Source: Streptoalloteichus hindustanus
GTDB taxonomy: Bacteria > Actinomycetota > Actinomycetes > Mycobacteriales > Pseudonocardiaceae
DNA length: 64,000 bases
Direction: 5' to 3'
Assembly: GCF_900129375.1 (NCBI RefSeq)
Contig: NZ_FQVN01000009.1
Coordinates: forward strand, 124,001 to 188,000
In this document: piece after piece, positions 27,166 through 36,086 of the stretch
Numbering within the stretch: the stretch's first letter is position 1
Layout of the letters: the number at the start of each line of letters is the position of its first letter
Made by a program: the position numbers and the translations under genes
The notes under the pieces: model-generated
Databases searched by the model: none
What the model was told of the DNA's origin: nothing
The model's input: only the letters and a program-made list of their open reading frames with translations

Positions 27166-29013
27166 GTGAACGAACGGCCACCGCGGCCGGGGGGATCCGG
27201 TGGGTTCCCCGGTCAGGGAGTTCCGCCACGCGGACCGGGACCGGCTCGGACGCCGCCGGCCGGCCCCCCGCCGGCCGCCCGGCCCGGTGGTCCGGTCCGC
27301 GGCCAGGGTCAGGGCCGACCCGGCCCGCCGCCGGCCGGAGACCCGACCGTCGCCCGCTCCCGCGCCGGCCGCGTCCCGCCGCCCGCCGTCGAGCCGCCCG
27401 ACCCGAGGACCTCACGTCCGGGTGAGCCGATCGCCCGGCCCGAGCGGATTCACCCCCGCCCCACGAAGGCGCTGCCGACCAGGGCGCTGTCGACCGGCGG
27501 GGACCGCCGCCCCGACCGCGACCCCGCCCCGGCGCGGGAGCGGGACCGGCCCCGGCACGGCCTGCGGGCCGTCCTGGTCGCCGGCAAGACCGCGGTGACG
27601 CTGGTCTCGGTGGTCGTGCTGGGGGTCACCGGCTACGCGTGGGCCACCTACAAGGACCTCAGCAGCGGCATGACCACCACGAACGTCATCGCCAAGCGGG
27701 AGGGCCCGAAGCCGGCCGACGGCGCCACGGACATCCTGCTGGTGGGCAACGACAGCCGCACCGACCCCCAGGGCAACCCGCTGCCCAAGGACGTGCTGGA
27801 GCAGCTGCGCGCCGGCGCGAACGAGGGCGAGCTCACCGACACGCTGATCCTGCTGCGCCTGCCGAACGACGGGCGCAAGGCGGTGGCGTTCTCCTTCCCC
27901 CGCGACTCCTACGTCCACATCCCGGGCGGCTACGGCCAGCACAAGATCAACTCGGCGTTCGGCCGGTCCAAGCGGGACGCCTTCGAGCGGCTGACCAAGC
28001 AGGGCGTGCCCAAGCAGAAGGCCGAGCAGGAGGCGCAGGCCGAGGGCCGCAAGACCACGATCCAGACGATCGAGCAGGTCAGCGGCGTCAAGATCGACCA
28101 CTTCGCCGAGGTCAACCTGCTCGGCTTCTTCAAGATCACGCAGGCCATCGGCGGCGTCGAGGTCTGCCTCAAGCGCAACACCAAGGACTACAAGTCGGGC
28201 GCGGACTTCAAGGCCGGGGTGCAGACCATCTCCGGCGGCGACGCGCTCGCCTTCGTCCGCCAGCGCGAGGACCTGCCGCGCTCGGACCTCGACCGCGTGG
28301 TGCGGCAGCAGGTGTTCATGGCCGGTCTGGCCAAGAAGATGCTCTCGGCGGGCGTGCTCACCGACTCGAAGAAGCTCAACGAGCTCATCGAGGCCCTGAA
28401 GCAGACGGTGGTGCTGGACGAGGGCTGGGACGTGCTCGGCTTCGCCCAGCAGATGCAGGGCATCACCGGCGGCAGCATCAGCTTCGAGACCATCCCCACC
28501 GGACGGCCCGACCTGCCCACCGGCGACGGCCAGGCGGTCCAGGTCGACCCCGCCCAGGTGAAGGCCGCGGTGGCGAAGGCCATCGGCGAGGAGAACGCCG
28601 GCAAGTCCGGCGGCTCCCCCTCGCCGACGCCGGCCGCCGACAACTCGCGGGTCACCGTCGACGTGCGGAACTCCTCCGGCGCGGTCGGACTGGCCACGCG
28701 GGTGCTGGACTCGTTGGGCGCCAAGGGTTTCACCGCCGGCGACGCGGCGAACGCCCCGTCCCGCAAGGCGTCGGTGGTGCGGCACGCCAAGGGCGAGGAG
28801 CCGGCGGCGCGACGCGTCGCCGACGCGCTCGGCGGCCTCGCCGTGGAGCCCGACACCAACCTGCCCGCGGGCCGGGTCCGGGTCTTCCTGGGCGCCGACT
28901 ACGCCGGCCCCGGCGCGAACGGACTGCTGGCCGGGGGCCTGTTCCAGGCCGAGGCGCCGCAGTCGCCCGCGGAGCCGCAGATCACCGCCAACGGGGTCAC
29001 CTGCGTCGACTGA
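27166..29013 (+). CDS. LytR-CpsA-Psr (LCP) family glycopolymer ligase
   Basis: Attaches arabinogalactan or another phosphoglycan to peptidoglycan on the outer face of the membrane (Rv3267/Lcp1 position). A 615-residue protein with a Pro/Gly/Arg-rich cytoplasmic tail (1-125), one membrane segment (about 130-155, VSVVVLGVTGYAWATY) and the LCP domain (about 185-430: DILLVGNDSRTD, SFPRDSYVHIPG, HKINSAF, GDALAFVRQREDLPRSDLDR). A C-terminal LytR_C domain follows (about 500-590). The Arg and Asp residues that bind the polyprenyl pyrophosphate are present. GTG 27166 follows GGGAGG. A second LCP gene follows. Confidence 0.93.
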   Translation: MNERPPRPGGSGGFPGQGVPPRGPGPARTPPAGPPPAARPGGPVRGQGQGRPGPPPAGDPTVARSRAGRVPPPAVEPPDPRTSRPGEPIARPERIHPRPTKALPTRALSTGGDRRPDRDPAPARERDRPRHGLRAVLVAGKTAVTLVSVVVLGVTGYAWATYKDLSSGMTTTNVIAKREGPKPADGATDILLVGNDSRTDPQGNPLPKDVLEQLRAGANEGELTDTLILLRLPNDGRKAVAFSFPRDSYVHIPGGYGQHKINSAFGRSKRDAFERLTKQGVPKQKAEQEAQAEGRKTTIQTIEQVSGVKIDHFAEVNLLGFFKITQAIGGVEVCLKRNTKDYKSGADFKAGVQTISGGDALAFVRQREDLPRSDLDRVVRQQVFMAGLAKKMLSAGVLTDSKKLNELIEALKQTVVLDEGWDVLGFAQQMQGITGGSISFETIPTGRPDLPTGDGQAVQVDPAQVKAAVAKAIGEENAGKSGGSPSPTPAADNSRVTVDVRNSSGAVGLATRVLDSLGAKGFTAGDAANAPSRKASVVRHAKGEEPAARRVADALGGLAVEPDTNLPAGRVRVFLGADYAGPGANGLLAGGLFQAEAPQSPAEPQITANGVTCVD

Positions 29014-29025
29014 CCCCGCTCCGGG

Positions 29026-29055
29026 GCGGGAGTCCGGTGACCCACCGCTCCCGCC
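29026..29055 (+). terminator. Hairpin between the two LCP genes
   Basis: GGCGGGAG (29026-29033) pairs with CTCCCGCC (29048-29055), starting 13 bases after the first LCP stop. No T tract follows, so it may be an attenuator or a processing point. Confidence 0.45.
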
Positions 29056-29150
29056 TCACCCGGTCGCCCGATCACGAGTACCCTCGTTCGGTTTACCCTC
29101 TTTCAGGGGGAAGCACAGGCCGCCGCGTCGCGGCGGGAGAGGGGCAGAAG

Positions 29151-30551
29151 GTGGAGGACCGGCCCACGCGGACCGGCCCGGACGACGGGCTGCCGGAGGG
29201 GGAGGCGCCGTCGGCGCCGGTGGCGCCCGACGTCGTCGAGGCCGCGGCGCCCGCCGCGCGCCGCCCCGGCCGGGGCGGGAAGATCGCGTTGGCGGCCGCG
29301 CGCACGGTCGTGGCGCTGGCGTCGGTGGCGGCGCTGACCGTGACCGGTATCGCGTGGTCCAAAGTGGACAGTTTCAACGAGGAGCTGCCCACGACCGACA
29401 TCCTCGCGAACATCCCGGTCCCGCCCAGCACACCGGCCGACGACGGTGCCGTCGACATCCTCCTGGTGGGCAGCGACAGCCGGACCGATGTGCAGGGGAA
29501 CCCGTTGCCGGCCAACGTTCTCCGCAAGCTGCGCACCGAGGGAACCGCCACCCTCAACACCGACACGGTGATCCTCGTGCGGGTGCCGCGCTCCGGCGGG
29601 CAGGCGCACGCGGTGTCGATCCCGCGGGACACGTCCGTGCCCATCCCGGACTACCGCGAGGACAAGATCAACGCGGCGTACGGGGTCACCAAGGCCCGTG
29701 CGGCGCAACGACTCCGGGACCAGGGCGAGCGCGACTCCGCCCGGGTCGAGCAGGAGTCCGACCAGGCCGGCCGGCGCGCGCTGGTGCAGGTCGTGCAGGA
29801 GCTGACCGGCGTGCGCGTCGACCACTACGCCGAGGTCAACCTCTACGGGTTCTACCTGCTCACCGAGGCGCTGGGCGGAGTGGACGTGTGCCTGCTGCAC
29901 GCGACGAGCGACCCGAACTCGGGCGCCCGGTTCCGGGCGGGCCCGCAGACCGTCTCCGGCGGGGACGCGCTGGCCTTCGTCCGCCAGCGGGACGGGCTCC
30001 CCCGCTCCGACCTCGACCGGATCGTGCGGCAGCAGGCGTTCCTGGCCTCGGCGGTGAACAAGGTGCTGTCCACCGGCACGCTCACCGACCCGGACCGGCT
30101 GTCCGGGCTGCTGGAGGCCGCGCGGCGGTCGGTGGTGCTGGACCAGGGCTGGGACGTGCTCGGCTTCGCCCAGCAGATGCAGGGCATCACCGCCGGCAAC
30201 GTGGACTTCACCACGATCCCGGTGGGCCAGGTGGGCGTCCTGAACGAGCGGAAGCAGAGCATCATCACCGTCGACGTCGACCAGGTGCGGCGGTTCGTGG
30301 CCGGGCTCGCCCCGACCTCGGGCGGCTCGCCCGCCGGGTCGTCCGCGCCGAGCGCGACCTCCTCCGCCAGCGCCCCGCCGAGCTCGGGGGCGCCGGGGAC
30401 CCCGGATGGCGGGCAGCGGTTGGCGGGCGGGACGATGTTCCGGCCGGACGGCCTCGGCCCCGTCGCGGGTCGGGGAGCGCGCATCCAGCCGGCCGCCGAC
30501 CCGAACAACGCGGCGCCGATCGCGGCGGGTGGCGTGCCGTGCGTGAACTGA
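29151..30551 (+). CDS. Second LCP family glycopolymer ligase
   Basis: A 466-residue paralogue of the preceding gene without its LytR_C domain. Residues 1-45 are cytoplasmic, about 48-70 the membrane anchor (ALAAARTVVALASVAALTVT), then the LCP domain (DILLVGSDSRTD, SIPRDTSVPIPD, EDKINAAYG, GDALAFVRQRDGLPRSDLDR) and a Ser/Pro/Ala tail ending in a cysteine-containing VPCVN. The ending ITANGVTCVD of the first protein and IAAGGVPCVN here are clearly related. GTG 29151 with GGGAGAGGGG upstream is preferred; an in-frame GTG at 29037 is possible. Probably a tandem duplication followed by domain loss. Confidence 0.9.
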   Translation: MEDRPTRTGPDDGLPEGEAPSAPVAPDVVEAAAPAARRPGRGGKIALAAARTVVALASVAALTVTGIAWSKVDSFNEELPTTDILANIPVPPSTPADDGAVDILLVGSDSRTDVQGNPLPANVLRKLRTEGTATLNTDTVILVRVPRSGGQAHAVSIPRDTSVPIPDYREDKINAAYGVTKARAAQRLRDQGERDSARVEQESDQAGRRALVQVVQELTGVRVDHYAEVNLYGFYLLTEALGGVDVCLLHATSDPNSGARFRAGPQTVSGGDALAFVRQRDGLPRSDLDRIVRQQAFLASAVNKVLSTGTLTDPDRLSGLLEAARRSVVLDQGWDVLGFAQQMQGITAGNVDFTTIPVGQVGVLNERKQSIITVDVDQVRRFVAGLAPTSGGSPAGSSAPSATSSASAPPSSGAPGTPDGGQRLAGGTMFRPDGLGPVAGRGARIQPAADPNNAAPIAAGGVPCVN

Positions 30552-30661
30552 GCTGAGCCAGCGGTGGACCGCGGGCAAGGGATGATCACGCGCGTGGAGC
30601 GCGTGGCGGTAGGAGCACGACGCGGGCGACCGGGACGCGGGCGACAGGGGAGCGGACGACG

Positions 30662-31423
30662 ATGAGCATCACCGACAGGCTGCTGGGCGCGCTGCTCGCG
30701 GCGGACCCGGGTCGACCGCTGATCACCTACTACGACGACGCCACGGGCGCGAGGGTGGAGCTGTCCCGCGCGACCATCGCGAACTGGGCGGCCAAGACGG
30801 CCAACTGGCTCGTGGACGAGCTGGACGCGGAGCCGGGCAGCCCGGTGGCCGTGGCGCTGCCGGCGCACTGGCAGACCGTGGGCGTCCTGCTCGGCGCCTG
30901 GTGGTGCGGCGCCGAGGTGACCGACGACCCCGCCGGCGCGCTGGTCGCGTTCACGCGGCCGGACGCCGAGTCGGTCGCGGCGGCCGGCGCGGCCGACCTG
31001 GTCGCCGCCGTCGCGCTGGACCCCATGGGGCGCGGGCTGACCGAGCCGCCGGCCGGGTCGGTGGACTACATCTCCTCGGCCAGGGTGCACGGCGACGCGT
31101 TCCGCCCCCCGCTGCCGGTCGACGGCGACACCCCCGCCCTCGTAGGGTCCACTGTGGACGAGGTACTGGCCGCGACTCGGGGCCGTGCCGAGGAGTTCGG
31201 TCTCGGCGCCGACGACCGCGTTCTGTCCACTGTGGAATGGGAGCTGCCGGGCGGCGTGCTCGACGGCCTGCTCGCGGTGCTGGCGGGCAGCGCCTCGCTG
31301 GTCCAGGTCGGCAACCCGGACGTGTCGGCGCTGCCCGCCAGGGCGGCCAGCGAGCGGGTGACCGCGACGCTGGGGGTCGAGCTGCCCGGCGTCAGGCGGC
31401 TGCCGGCTCCGACGCGCGGCTGA
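30662..31423 (+). CDS. TIGR03089 family protein (AMP-binding-like fragment)
   Basis: A 253-residue actinobacterial protein that resembles the N-terminal part of AMP-dependent synthetases but is too short to hold the full adenylation domain (Rv3268 position). MSITDRLLGALLAADPGRPL and PVAVALPAHWQTVGVLLGAWW are typical of the family. No intact ATP-binding P-loop of acyl-CoA synthetases (STG-rich) is visible, so catalysis is doubtful. ATG 30662 with GGGGAG. Its last 32 bp overlap the convergent DoxX gene. Confidence 0.85.
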   Translation: MSITDRLLGALLAADPGRPLITYYDDATGARVELSRATIANWAAKTANWLVDELDAEPGSPVAVALPAHWQTVGVLLGAWWCGAEVTDDPAGALVAFTRPDAESVAAAGAADLVAAVALDPMGRGLTEPPAGSVDYISSARVHGDAFRPPLPVDGDTPALVGSTVDEVLAATRGRAEEFGLGADDRVLSTVEWELPGGVLDGLLAVLAGSASLVQVGNPDVSALPARAASERVTATLGVELPGVRRLPAPTRG

Positions 31424-31829
31424 CCGCGCGGCGTCCGAACAGGACGCGGTCCAGGCTGTAGGCGCCGCCGTTGAAACCCAACGCGATCGCGGCGGCGGCC
31501 AGCACCAGGACGTACTCGAAACCCTTCGGCAGGAACAAGCCGTTGGAGTGCACGAAGAACAACGCGCCGAACATGGCGAACGCCTGGAGCAGGCCGACCA
31601 GCGGGAGCAGGAGCCCGACGATCAGCGCCGCCCCGCCGGCGAACTCGACGAGCGCGGTGAACCAGGCCGACAGGGTCGGCAACGGAATGCCGATCTTGTC
31701 GAAGCCCGTCGCCGTGGCGCCCATGCCGTTGGTGACGAGCTTCTGCCACCCGTGGGCCATGAAGACCACGCCGATGGCGATGCGGGCGAACAACAATGCG
31801 AGGTCACGGATCCACGCCGGCAACTGCAT
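31392..31829 (-). CDS. DoxX family membrane protein
   Basis: A 145-residue protein with four hydrophobic segments (about 8-30, 55-75, 78-98 and 105-122) and the DoxX opening LLFARIAIGVVFMAHGWQKL. In mycobacteria DoxX works with SodA and SseA in an oxidative-stress membrane complex; neither gene is near here. ATG 31829. It stands alone between the TIGR03089 gene, which it overlaps tail to tail, and a long non-coding stretch. An A/T-rich site with the palindrome TGAAATTTCA at 31973-31982 lies upstream. Confidence 0.88.
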   Translation of the reverse strand: MQLPAWIRDLALLFARIAIGVVFMAHGWQKLVTNGMGATATGFDKIGIPLPTLSAWFTALVEFAGGAALIVGLLLPLVGLLQAFAMFGALFFVHSNGLFLPKGFEYVLVLAAAAIALGFNGGAYSLDRVLFGRRAVSRASEPAAA

Positions 31830-32252
31830 CTGTCATCTCCTCGGATGCTGGGTGGTGGCAGGCGACCAGCCAGATCGGGGACGCCCGTTCGGGAACGAGG
31901 GATGTCGAGCCACGGCGGTCCGCCGATCAAACCGCAGCGGGCGCGACGGGCACAAGACTGCCCGGGGTTAGGTGAAATTTCAATCAAACCGGTCGGTCCG
32001 TGGCCCCGGTCACGCCTCCGGCCACGGCCCACGGGATCGTCGCGCCCTGGAGCCGCACGCCTTCGGCTCTGGCGAGCGAAAACCGGCGAGAGCTCACGCC
32101 GTGTGCCTGCCGGTCGCGCGGTGGTGGCGTGCAGTAGCGGCGCGTCGCCCACTGGCGTGGTGCTGTGTCTCCCGATCCGGTGATGACGCGTTCACCCGTC
32201 AGGACTGGCGGGAACGGCGGGTGATGCGTGCTCCGGAGGGGAGGTGTCTGTC

Positions 32253-32402
32253 ATGGAGCCGTTCGAGGAGATCACACCGTGTGAGCCGGACGTGGTGCCG
32301 GTTACTGGTACCGCGTCATACGTGGTTGCTGTCATCCGCGGCCACGGGCTCGGGTCACAGCACGAAGAAGGGGCGGACCAGACATCCACCCCTTCCTGTT
32401 GA
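32253..32402 (+). CDS. Possible 49-residue small protein
   Basis: An ATG frame of 49 codons starting MEPFEEITPCEPDVVPVTG and ending in cysteine. It is preceded by GGAGGGGAGG at a good distance, the best ribosome site in this gap. About 70 percent of its third codon positions are G or C, well below the surrounding genes, which argues either against coding or for recent origin. There is no membrane segment and no family I recognise. It stands alone, opposite in direction to its neighbours. Confidence 0.35.
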   Translation: MEPFEEITPCEPDVVPVTGTASYVVAVIRGHGLGSQHEEGADQTSTPSC

Positions 32403-32584
32403 CCCCGCCGGCCGGAACTGGCGACGCCTGCCGAAGTCCTCGCAGGGTCAGCCGGTCAGCGCGGCGATCCGCCATCCCGACTGGCCGAGCCCGGGGGGGC
32501 GCTCCTAGTGGAACACCGAGCGCCTCCAGCACTTCCGCGTGGGCCAACGTGGCCGTGGGCGGACTGTTCACGACCCCGGAACGA

Positions 32585-32639
32585 CCGACGGCCCGGAGGC
32601 GTCCCGAACACGAGGAACGGGGAGCCTCCGGGCCGTCGG
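32585..32639 (-). terminator. Terminator of the acyl-CoA dehydrogenase gene, 16-bp perfect stem
   Basis: CCGACGGCCCGGAGGC (32585-32600) is exactly complementary to GCCTCCGGGCCGTCGG (32624-32639) with a 23-base loop. It begins 13 bases beyond the fadE stop on the minus strand. The loop is unusually long. Confidence 0.75.
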
Positions 32640-32652
32640 CGAGATCGTCGAC

Positions 32653-33816
32653 CTAGCCCCGGAGCAGGGCGCGGGACATGACGACCCGCTGGATCTGGTT
32701 GGTGCCCTCGTAGATCTGGGTGATCTTGGCGTCGCGCATCATGCGCTCCACCGGGAAGTCCCTGGTGTAGCCGGCGCCGCCGAACAGCTGCACCGCGTTC
32801 GTGGTGACCTCCATCGCCACGTCCGAGGCGAAGCACTTGGCGGCGGCGGAGATGAAGCCGAGGTTCGGCTCGCCCCGCTCGGCCCGCGCCGCCGACACGT
32901 AGACCATGTGCCGCGCGGCCTCGACCTTCATCGCCATGTCGGCGAGCATGAACTGCACGCCCTGGAAGTCGCCGATCGCGCGGCCGAACTGCTTGCGGTC
33001 CCTGACGTAGGCGATCGAGGCGTCCAACGCGCCCTGCGCGATGCCCACCGCCTGCGCGCCGATCGTCGGCCGCGTGTGGTCGAGGGTGGCCAGCGCCGTC
33101 CTCAGACCGGTGCCGGGCTCACCGATGATCCGGTCCACCGGGATCGCGCAGTCCTGGAAGTGGATCTCCCTGGTCGGCGAGCCCTTGATCCCGAGCTTGC
33201 GCTCCTTCGACCCCACCTCGAAGCCGGGGTCGTCCCTGTGCACCACGAACGCGGAGATCCCCTGCGACGGCTTCGCCGCGTTCGGGTCGGTCACCGCCAT
33301 CACGGTGTACCAGGTCGACTCGCCGGCGTTGGTGATCCAGCACTTGGTGCCGTTGAGCACCCAGTGGTCACCGTCCAGCCGGGCCCTGGTGCGCATCGAG
33401 GCGGTGTCCGAGCCGGCCTCCCGCTCGCTCAGCGCGTACGAGGCCATGGCCTCCCCGCTGGCGACCGAGGGCAGGACCTGCTTCTTCAGCTCCTCCGACG
33501 CCGACAGCAGGATCGGCATCGTGCCGAGCTTGTTGACCGCGGGGATCAGCGAGGACGAGGCGCAGACCCGCGCCACCTCCTCGATGACGATGCACGTCGC
33601 CACGGAGTCCGCGCCCTGGCCGTCGTAGGCCTCGGGCACGTGCACGGCGGCGAACCCGGACTTGACCAGGGCGTCGTGCGCCTCGACCGGGAAGCGCTCC
33701 TCCTCGTCGACGACCGCGGCGTGCGGGGCGATCTCCTTCTCGGCGAGCGCGCGAACCGCCTCCCGCAGCGCCTCGTGCTCCTCGGCGAGCTGGTAGGTGC
33801 CGAAGCTCGGGTTCAC
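32653..33816 (-). CDS. Acyl-CoA dehydrogenase (FadE25-like)
   Basis: FAD enzyme that introduces the alpha-beta double bond in acyl-CoA. The 387-residue protein has the N-terminal helical domain, the FAD motif YALSEREAGSDTASM (about 130-145), WITNAGES, and the C-terminal helical domain with the family signature QLFGGAGYTRDFPVERMMRDAKI near residue 350 and a Glu base expected in the IYEGTNQIQRVV segment. GTG 33816 follows GGGAGGT. Corresponds to Rv3274c next to purE-purK. Chain-length preference cannot be told. Confidence 0.93.
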   Translation of the reverse strand: MNPSFGTYQLAEEHEALREAVRALAEKEIAPHAAVVDEEERFPVEAHDALVKSGFAAVHVPEAYDGQGADSVATCIVIEEVARVCASSSLIPAVNKLGTMPILLSASEELKKQVLPSVASGEAMASYALSEREAGSDTASMRTRARLDGDHWVLNGTKCWITNAGESTWYTVMAVTDPNAAKPSQGISAFVVHRDDPGFEVGSKERKLGIKGSPTREIHFQDCAIPVDRIIGEPGTGLRTALATLDHTRPTIGAQAVGIAQGALDASIAYVRDRKQFGRAIGDFQGVQFMLADMAMKVEAARHMVYVSAARAERGEPNLGFISAAAKCFASDVAMEVTTNAVQLFGGAGYTRDFPVERMMRDAKITQIYEGTNQIQRVVMSRALLRG

Positions 33817-34002
33817 CTGAGTTACCTCCCAGTAGCCACTTCGCTGACCAGGATGTTAGCCCTCGTTCACCGGAGGACGTCTGTGCCCTGCGTCGCAACC
33901 GCCAGCCTGCCACGATCGGGGGAAGCGCGGCGAGAGCCGCGCGGCGCCAGGGCGGGCGAGCCCACCCGGGCGCCGGGACCAGCCAGAACCCGAACCGTGC
34001 CG

Positions 34003-34050
34003 GGCCGGATCGAGCCAGATCGGATCGGGCCGGATCGGATCGGGCCGAAC
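34003..34050. repeat. 15-bp tandem repeat upstream of purE's end
   Basis: GATCGGATCGGGCCG is repeated twice head to tail, with a degenerate third copy before it. It lies in the 239-bp gap between the fadE start and the purE stop. Confidence 0.6.
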
Positions 34051-34055
34051 CGCCG

Positions 34056-34562
34056 TCAGGAGCCGGTGACCCGCTCCCGCAACGCGGCGTCCTTGCCCAG
34101 CACCATCCGCTCCAGGTCGGCCTGGAAGGCGGCCATCTTCTGCTGCAGGGCGGGGTCCGTCGCGGCCAGCACGCGCACCGCGAGCAGACCCGCGTTGCGG
34201 GCGCCGCCCACCGAGACCGTCGCCACCGGCACGCCCGCCGGCATCTGCACGATCGACAGCAGCGAGTCCATGCCGTCCAGGTGCTTCAACGGCACCGGCA
34301 CGCCGATCACCGGCAGGACCGTCGCCGAGGCCACCATGCCCGGCAGGTGCGCGGCGCCGCCGGCGCCCGCGATGATCACCCGCAGGCCCCGCCCCGCGGC
34401 CTCCCGCGCGTAGTCCAGCATCCGCTGCGGGGTGCGGTGCGCGGAAACCACGCCCACCTCGAACGGCACGTCGAACTCGGCGAGCGCCTGCGCCGCCGCC
34501 TCCATCACGGGCCAGTCGGAGTCACTGCCCATGATCACGCCGACCAACGGGTTGTCCGCCAC
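34056..34562 (-). CDS. purE: N5-carboxyaminoimidazole ribonucleotide mutase
   Basis: Moves the carboxyl group of N5-CAIR to C4 in purine synthesis, following PurK. The 168-residue class I PurE has the [13 protein letters not shown] loop at the N-terminus, [10 protein letters not shown] with the catalytic histidine and [17 protein letters not shown] 34562 follows GGAAGGAG. It lies 126 bp downstream of purK. Together they are the usual bacterial two-enzyme route. Corresponds to Rv3275c. Confidence 0.96.
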   Translation of the reverse strand: MADNPLVGVIMGSDSDWPVMEAAAQALAEFDVPFEVGVVSAHRTPQRMLDYAREAAGRGLRVIIAGAGGAAHLPGMVASATVLPVIGVPVPLKHLDGMDSLLSIVQMPAGVPVATVSVGGARNAGLLAVRVLAATDPALQQKMAAFQADLERMVLGKDAALRERVTGS

Positions 34563-34625
34563 GCCCTACTCCTTCCGTGGGACCCCACGACCGCGGGGTA
34601 CGTCTGGTTCCGGCGCCGACCGCCC

Positions 34626-34649
34626 CCAGCGCCAGCGCCAGCGCCAGCG
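34626..34649. repeat. Hexanucleotide repeat (CCAGCG) x4
   Basis: Four perfect head-to-tail copies of CCAGCG between purK and purE. It is a potential site of slippage length variation and lies outside coding sequence. Confidence 0.75.
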
Positions 34650-34688
34650 CCGCCGGACGCCAGGCGCCGGGCGGTCCGGCGGCGGGGC

Positions 34689-35873
34689 TCAGTGGATCTG
34701 GTGGCCGTCCAACCACACGGCGTGCGACAGCCAGTGCGCCGCCAGGCGGGCCTTCTCCCGCGCCTGCTCCATCCGCTCGCCGAGCACGTTGACGTGGCCG
34801 ACCTTGCGGCCGGGGCGCTCCGCCTTGCCGTAGAGGTGGACGTGCGCGTCCGGGTACCGGGCGAACAGGTGGTGCAGCCGCTCGTCAACGCCCATCTCGG
34901 GGACGGTCGGCGCGCCGAGGACGTTCGCCATCACCACCGCGGGCGCCACCGGGTCCGTCGCGCCGAGCGGGTAGTCGAGCACGGCCCGGAGGTGCTGCTC
35001 GAACTGCGAGGTCAGCGACCCGTCCATGGTCCAGTGGCCGGAGTTGTGCGGCCGCATGGCCAGCTCGTTGACCAGGATGCCCGCGTCGGTGTCGAACAGC
35101 TCGACCGCCAGCACGCCCACGACGCCCAGCTCGTCGGCCACCCGCAGGGCGAGCTCCTGCGCGGACTCCGCCAGCTCCAGGTGCACCTCGGGCGCGGGCG
35201 CGAGCACCTCGACGCAGATGCCGTCCTTCTGCACCGTCTGCACCAACGGCCACGCGGCGCCCTGCCCGAACGGGGAGCGGGCGACCAGGGCGGCGAACTC
35301 CCTGCGCAGCGGCACGCACTGCTCGACGAGCAGCGGGGTGCCGGCCTCCAGCAGCTCGGGCACCACCCGCTGCGCGCTCTCCGGGGTGTTGAGCATCCAC
35401 ACGCCGCGGCCGTCGTAGCCGCCGCGCGCCGCCTTCAGCACGCACGGCCAACCGAACTTCGCGCCGAAGGCCGTCACGTCGTCCAGCCGGGTGACCTCGG
35501 CGAACGGCGGCACGGGCAGGCCGAGGTCGGCGAGCTTGCGCCGCATCACCAGCTTGTCCTGGGCGTGCACCAGGGCGTCCGGGCCGGGGTGGACCTTGAC
35601 GCCGTCCGCGACCAACGCGTGCAGGTGCTCGGTCGGCACGTGCTCGTGGTCGAAGGTCAGCACGTCGCAGCCGCGGGCGAAGGCGCGCAACGCGTCGAGG
35701 TCGGTGTGGTGGCCGAGCACCACGTCCCTGGCGACCAGGGCGGCCGGATCGCTGTCGGAGACGGACAGCACGCGGAGGGACTGGCCGAGCGGGATGGCGG
35801 CCTGGTGGGTCATCCGGGCGAGCTGCCCGCCGCCCACCATGCCAACGACGGGGGTGCCGGTGCGGGGGTCCAC
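34689..35873 (-). CDS. purK: N5-carboxyaminoimidazole ribonucleotide synthase
   Basis: ATP-grasp enzyme that carboxylates aminoimidazole ribonucleotide with bicarbonate. The 394-residue protein has the N-terminal VVGMVGGGQLARMTHQAA, the ATP-grasp core with PCVLKAARGGYDGRGVW (about 150-166), VLAVELFDTDAGILVNELAMRPHNSGHW and a C-terminal segment with the GHVNVLG motif. GTG 35873. It is the first gene of the purK-purE pair. Corresponds to Rv3276c. Confidence 0.96.
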   Translation of the reverse strand: MDPRTGTPVVGMVGGGQLARMTHQAAIPLGQSLRVLSVSDSDPAALVARDVVLGHHTDLDALRAFARGCDVLTFDHEHVPTEHLHALVADGVKVHPGPDALVHAQDKLVMRRKLADLGLPVPPFAEVTRLDDVTAFGAKFGWPCVLKAARGGYDGRGVWMLNTPESAQRVVPELLEAGTPLLVEQCVPLRREFAALVARSPFGQGAAWPLVQTVQKDGICVEVLAPAPEVHLELAESAQELALRVADELGVVGVLAVELFDTDAGILVNELAMRPHNSGHWTMDGSLTSQFEQHLRAVLDYPLGATDPVAPAVVMANVLGAPTVPEMGVDERLHHLFARYPDAHVHLYGKAERPGRKVGHVNVLGERMEQAREKARLAAHWLSHAVWLDGHQIH

Positions 35874-36086
35874 GGGTTCGTCAGCCTAACGGAGCAGGGC
35901 GGACGGTCCGAACGGCACCGCCCGACTCCGCGTCGCGCGCCCGGCGCGCCAGCTCCTGGAGGCCCTCGGGCGCCCCGCCGGGCCGCCTCCCACCTCTCCC
36001 GGGACAGCCCCCACCCGCCCTGGGGGGCGAGCCCTGCTCCAGCCTACCGATCACGGCCCGGCCGCCGCAGGACACGAACCCCGACC

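Larger units (their letters stand above)
31830..32652. other. Long gap between doxX and the acyl-CoA dehydrogenase gene
   Basis: About 820 bp, less GC-rich than its surroundings. It holds the doxX upstream region with the palindrome TGAAATTTCA (31973-31982), a small open frame with a very strong ribosome site (32253-32402) and a long terminator hairpin (32585-32639). Larger open frames across it have coding-unlike translations. Confidence 0.55.

Noticed and set aside
31972-32508. 178-codon plus-strand frame in the doxX-fadE gap
   Set aside because: Composition unlike coding sequence and no ribosome site at its start; only the smaller frame at 32253 has a good one.
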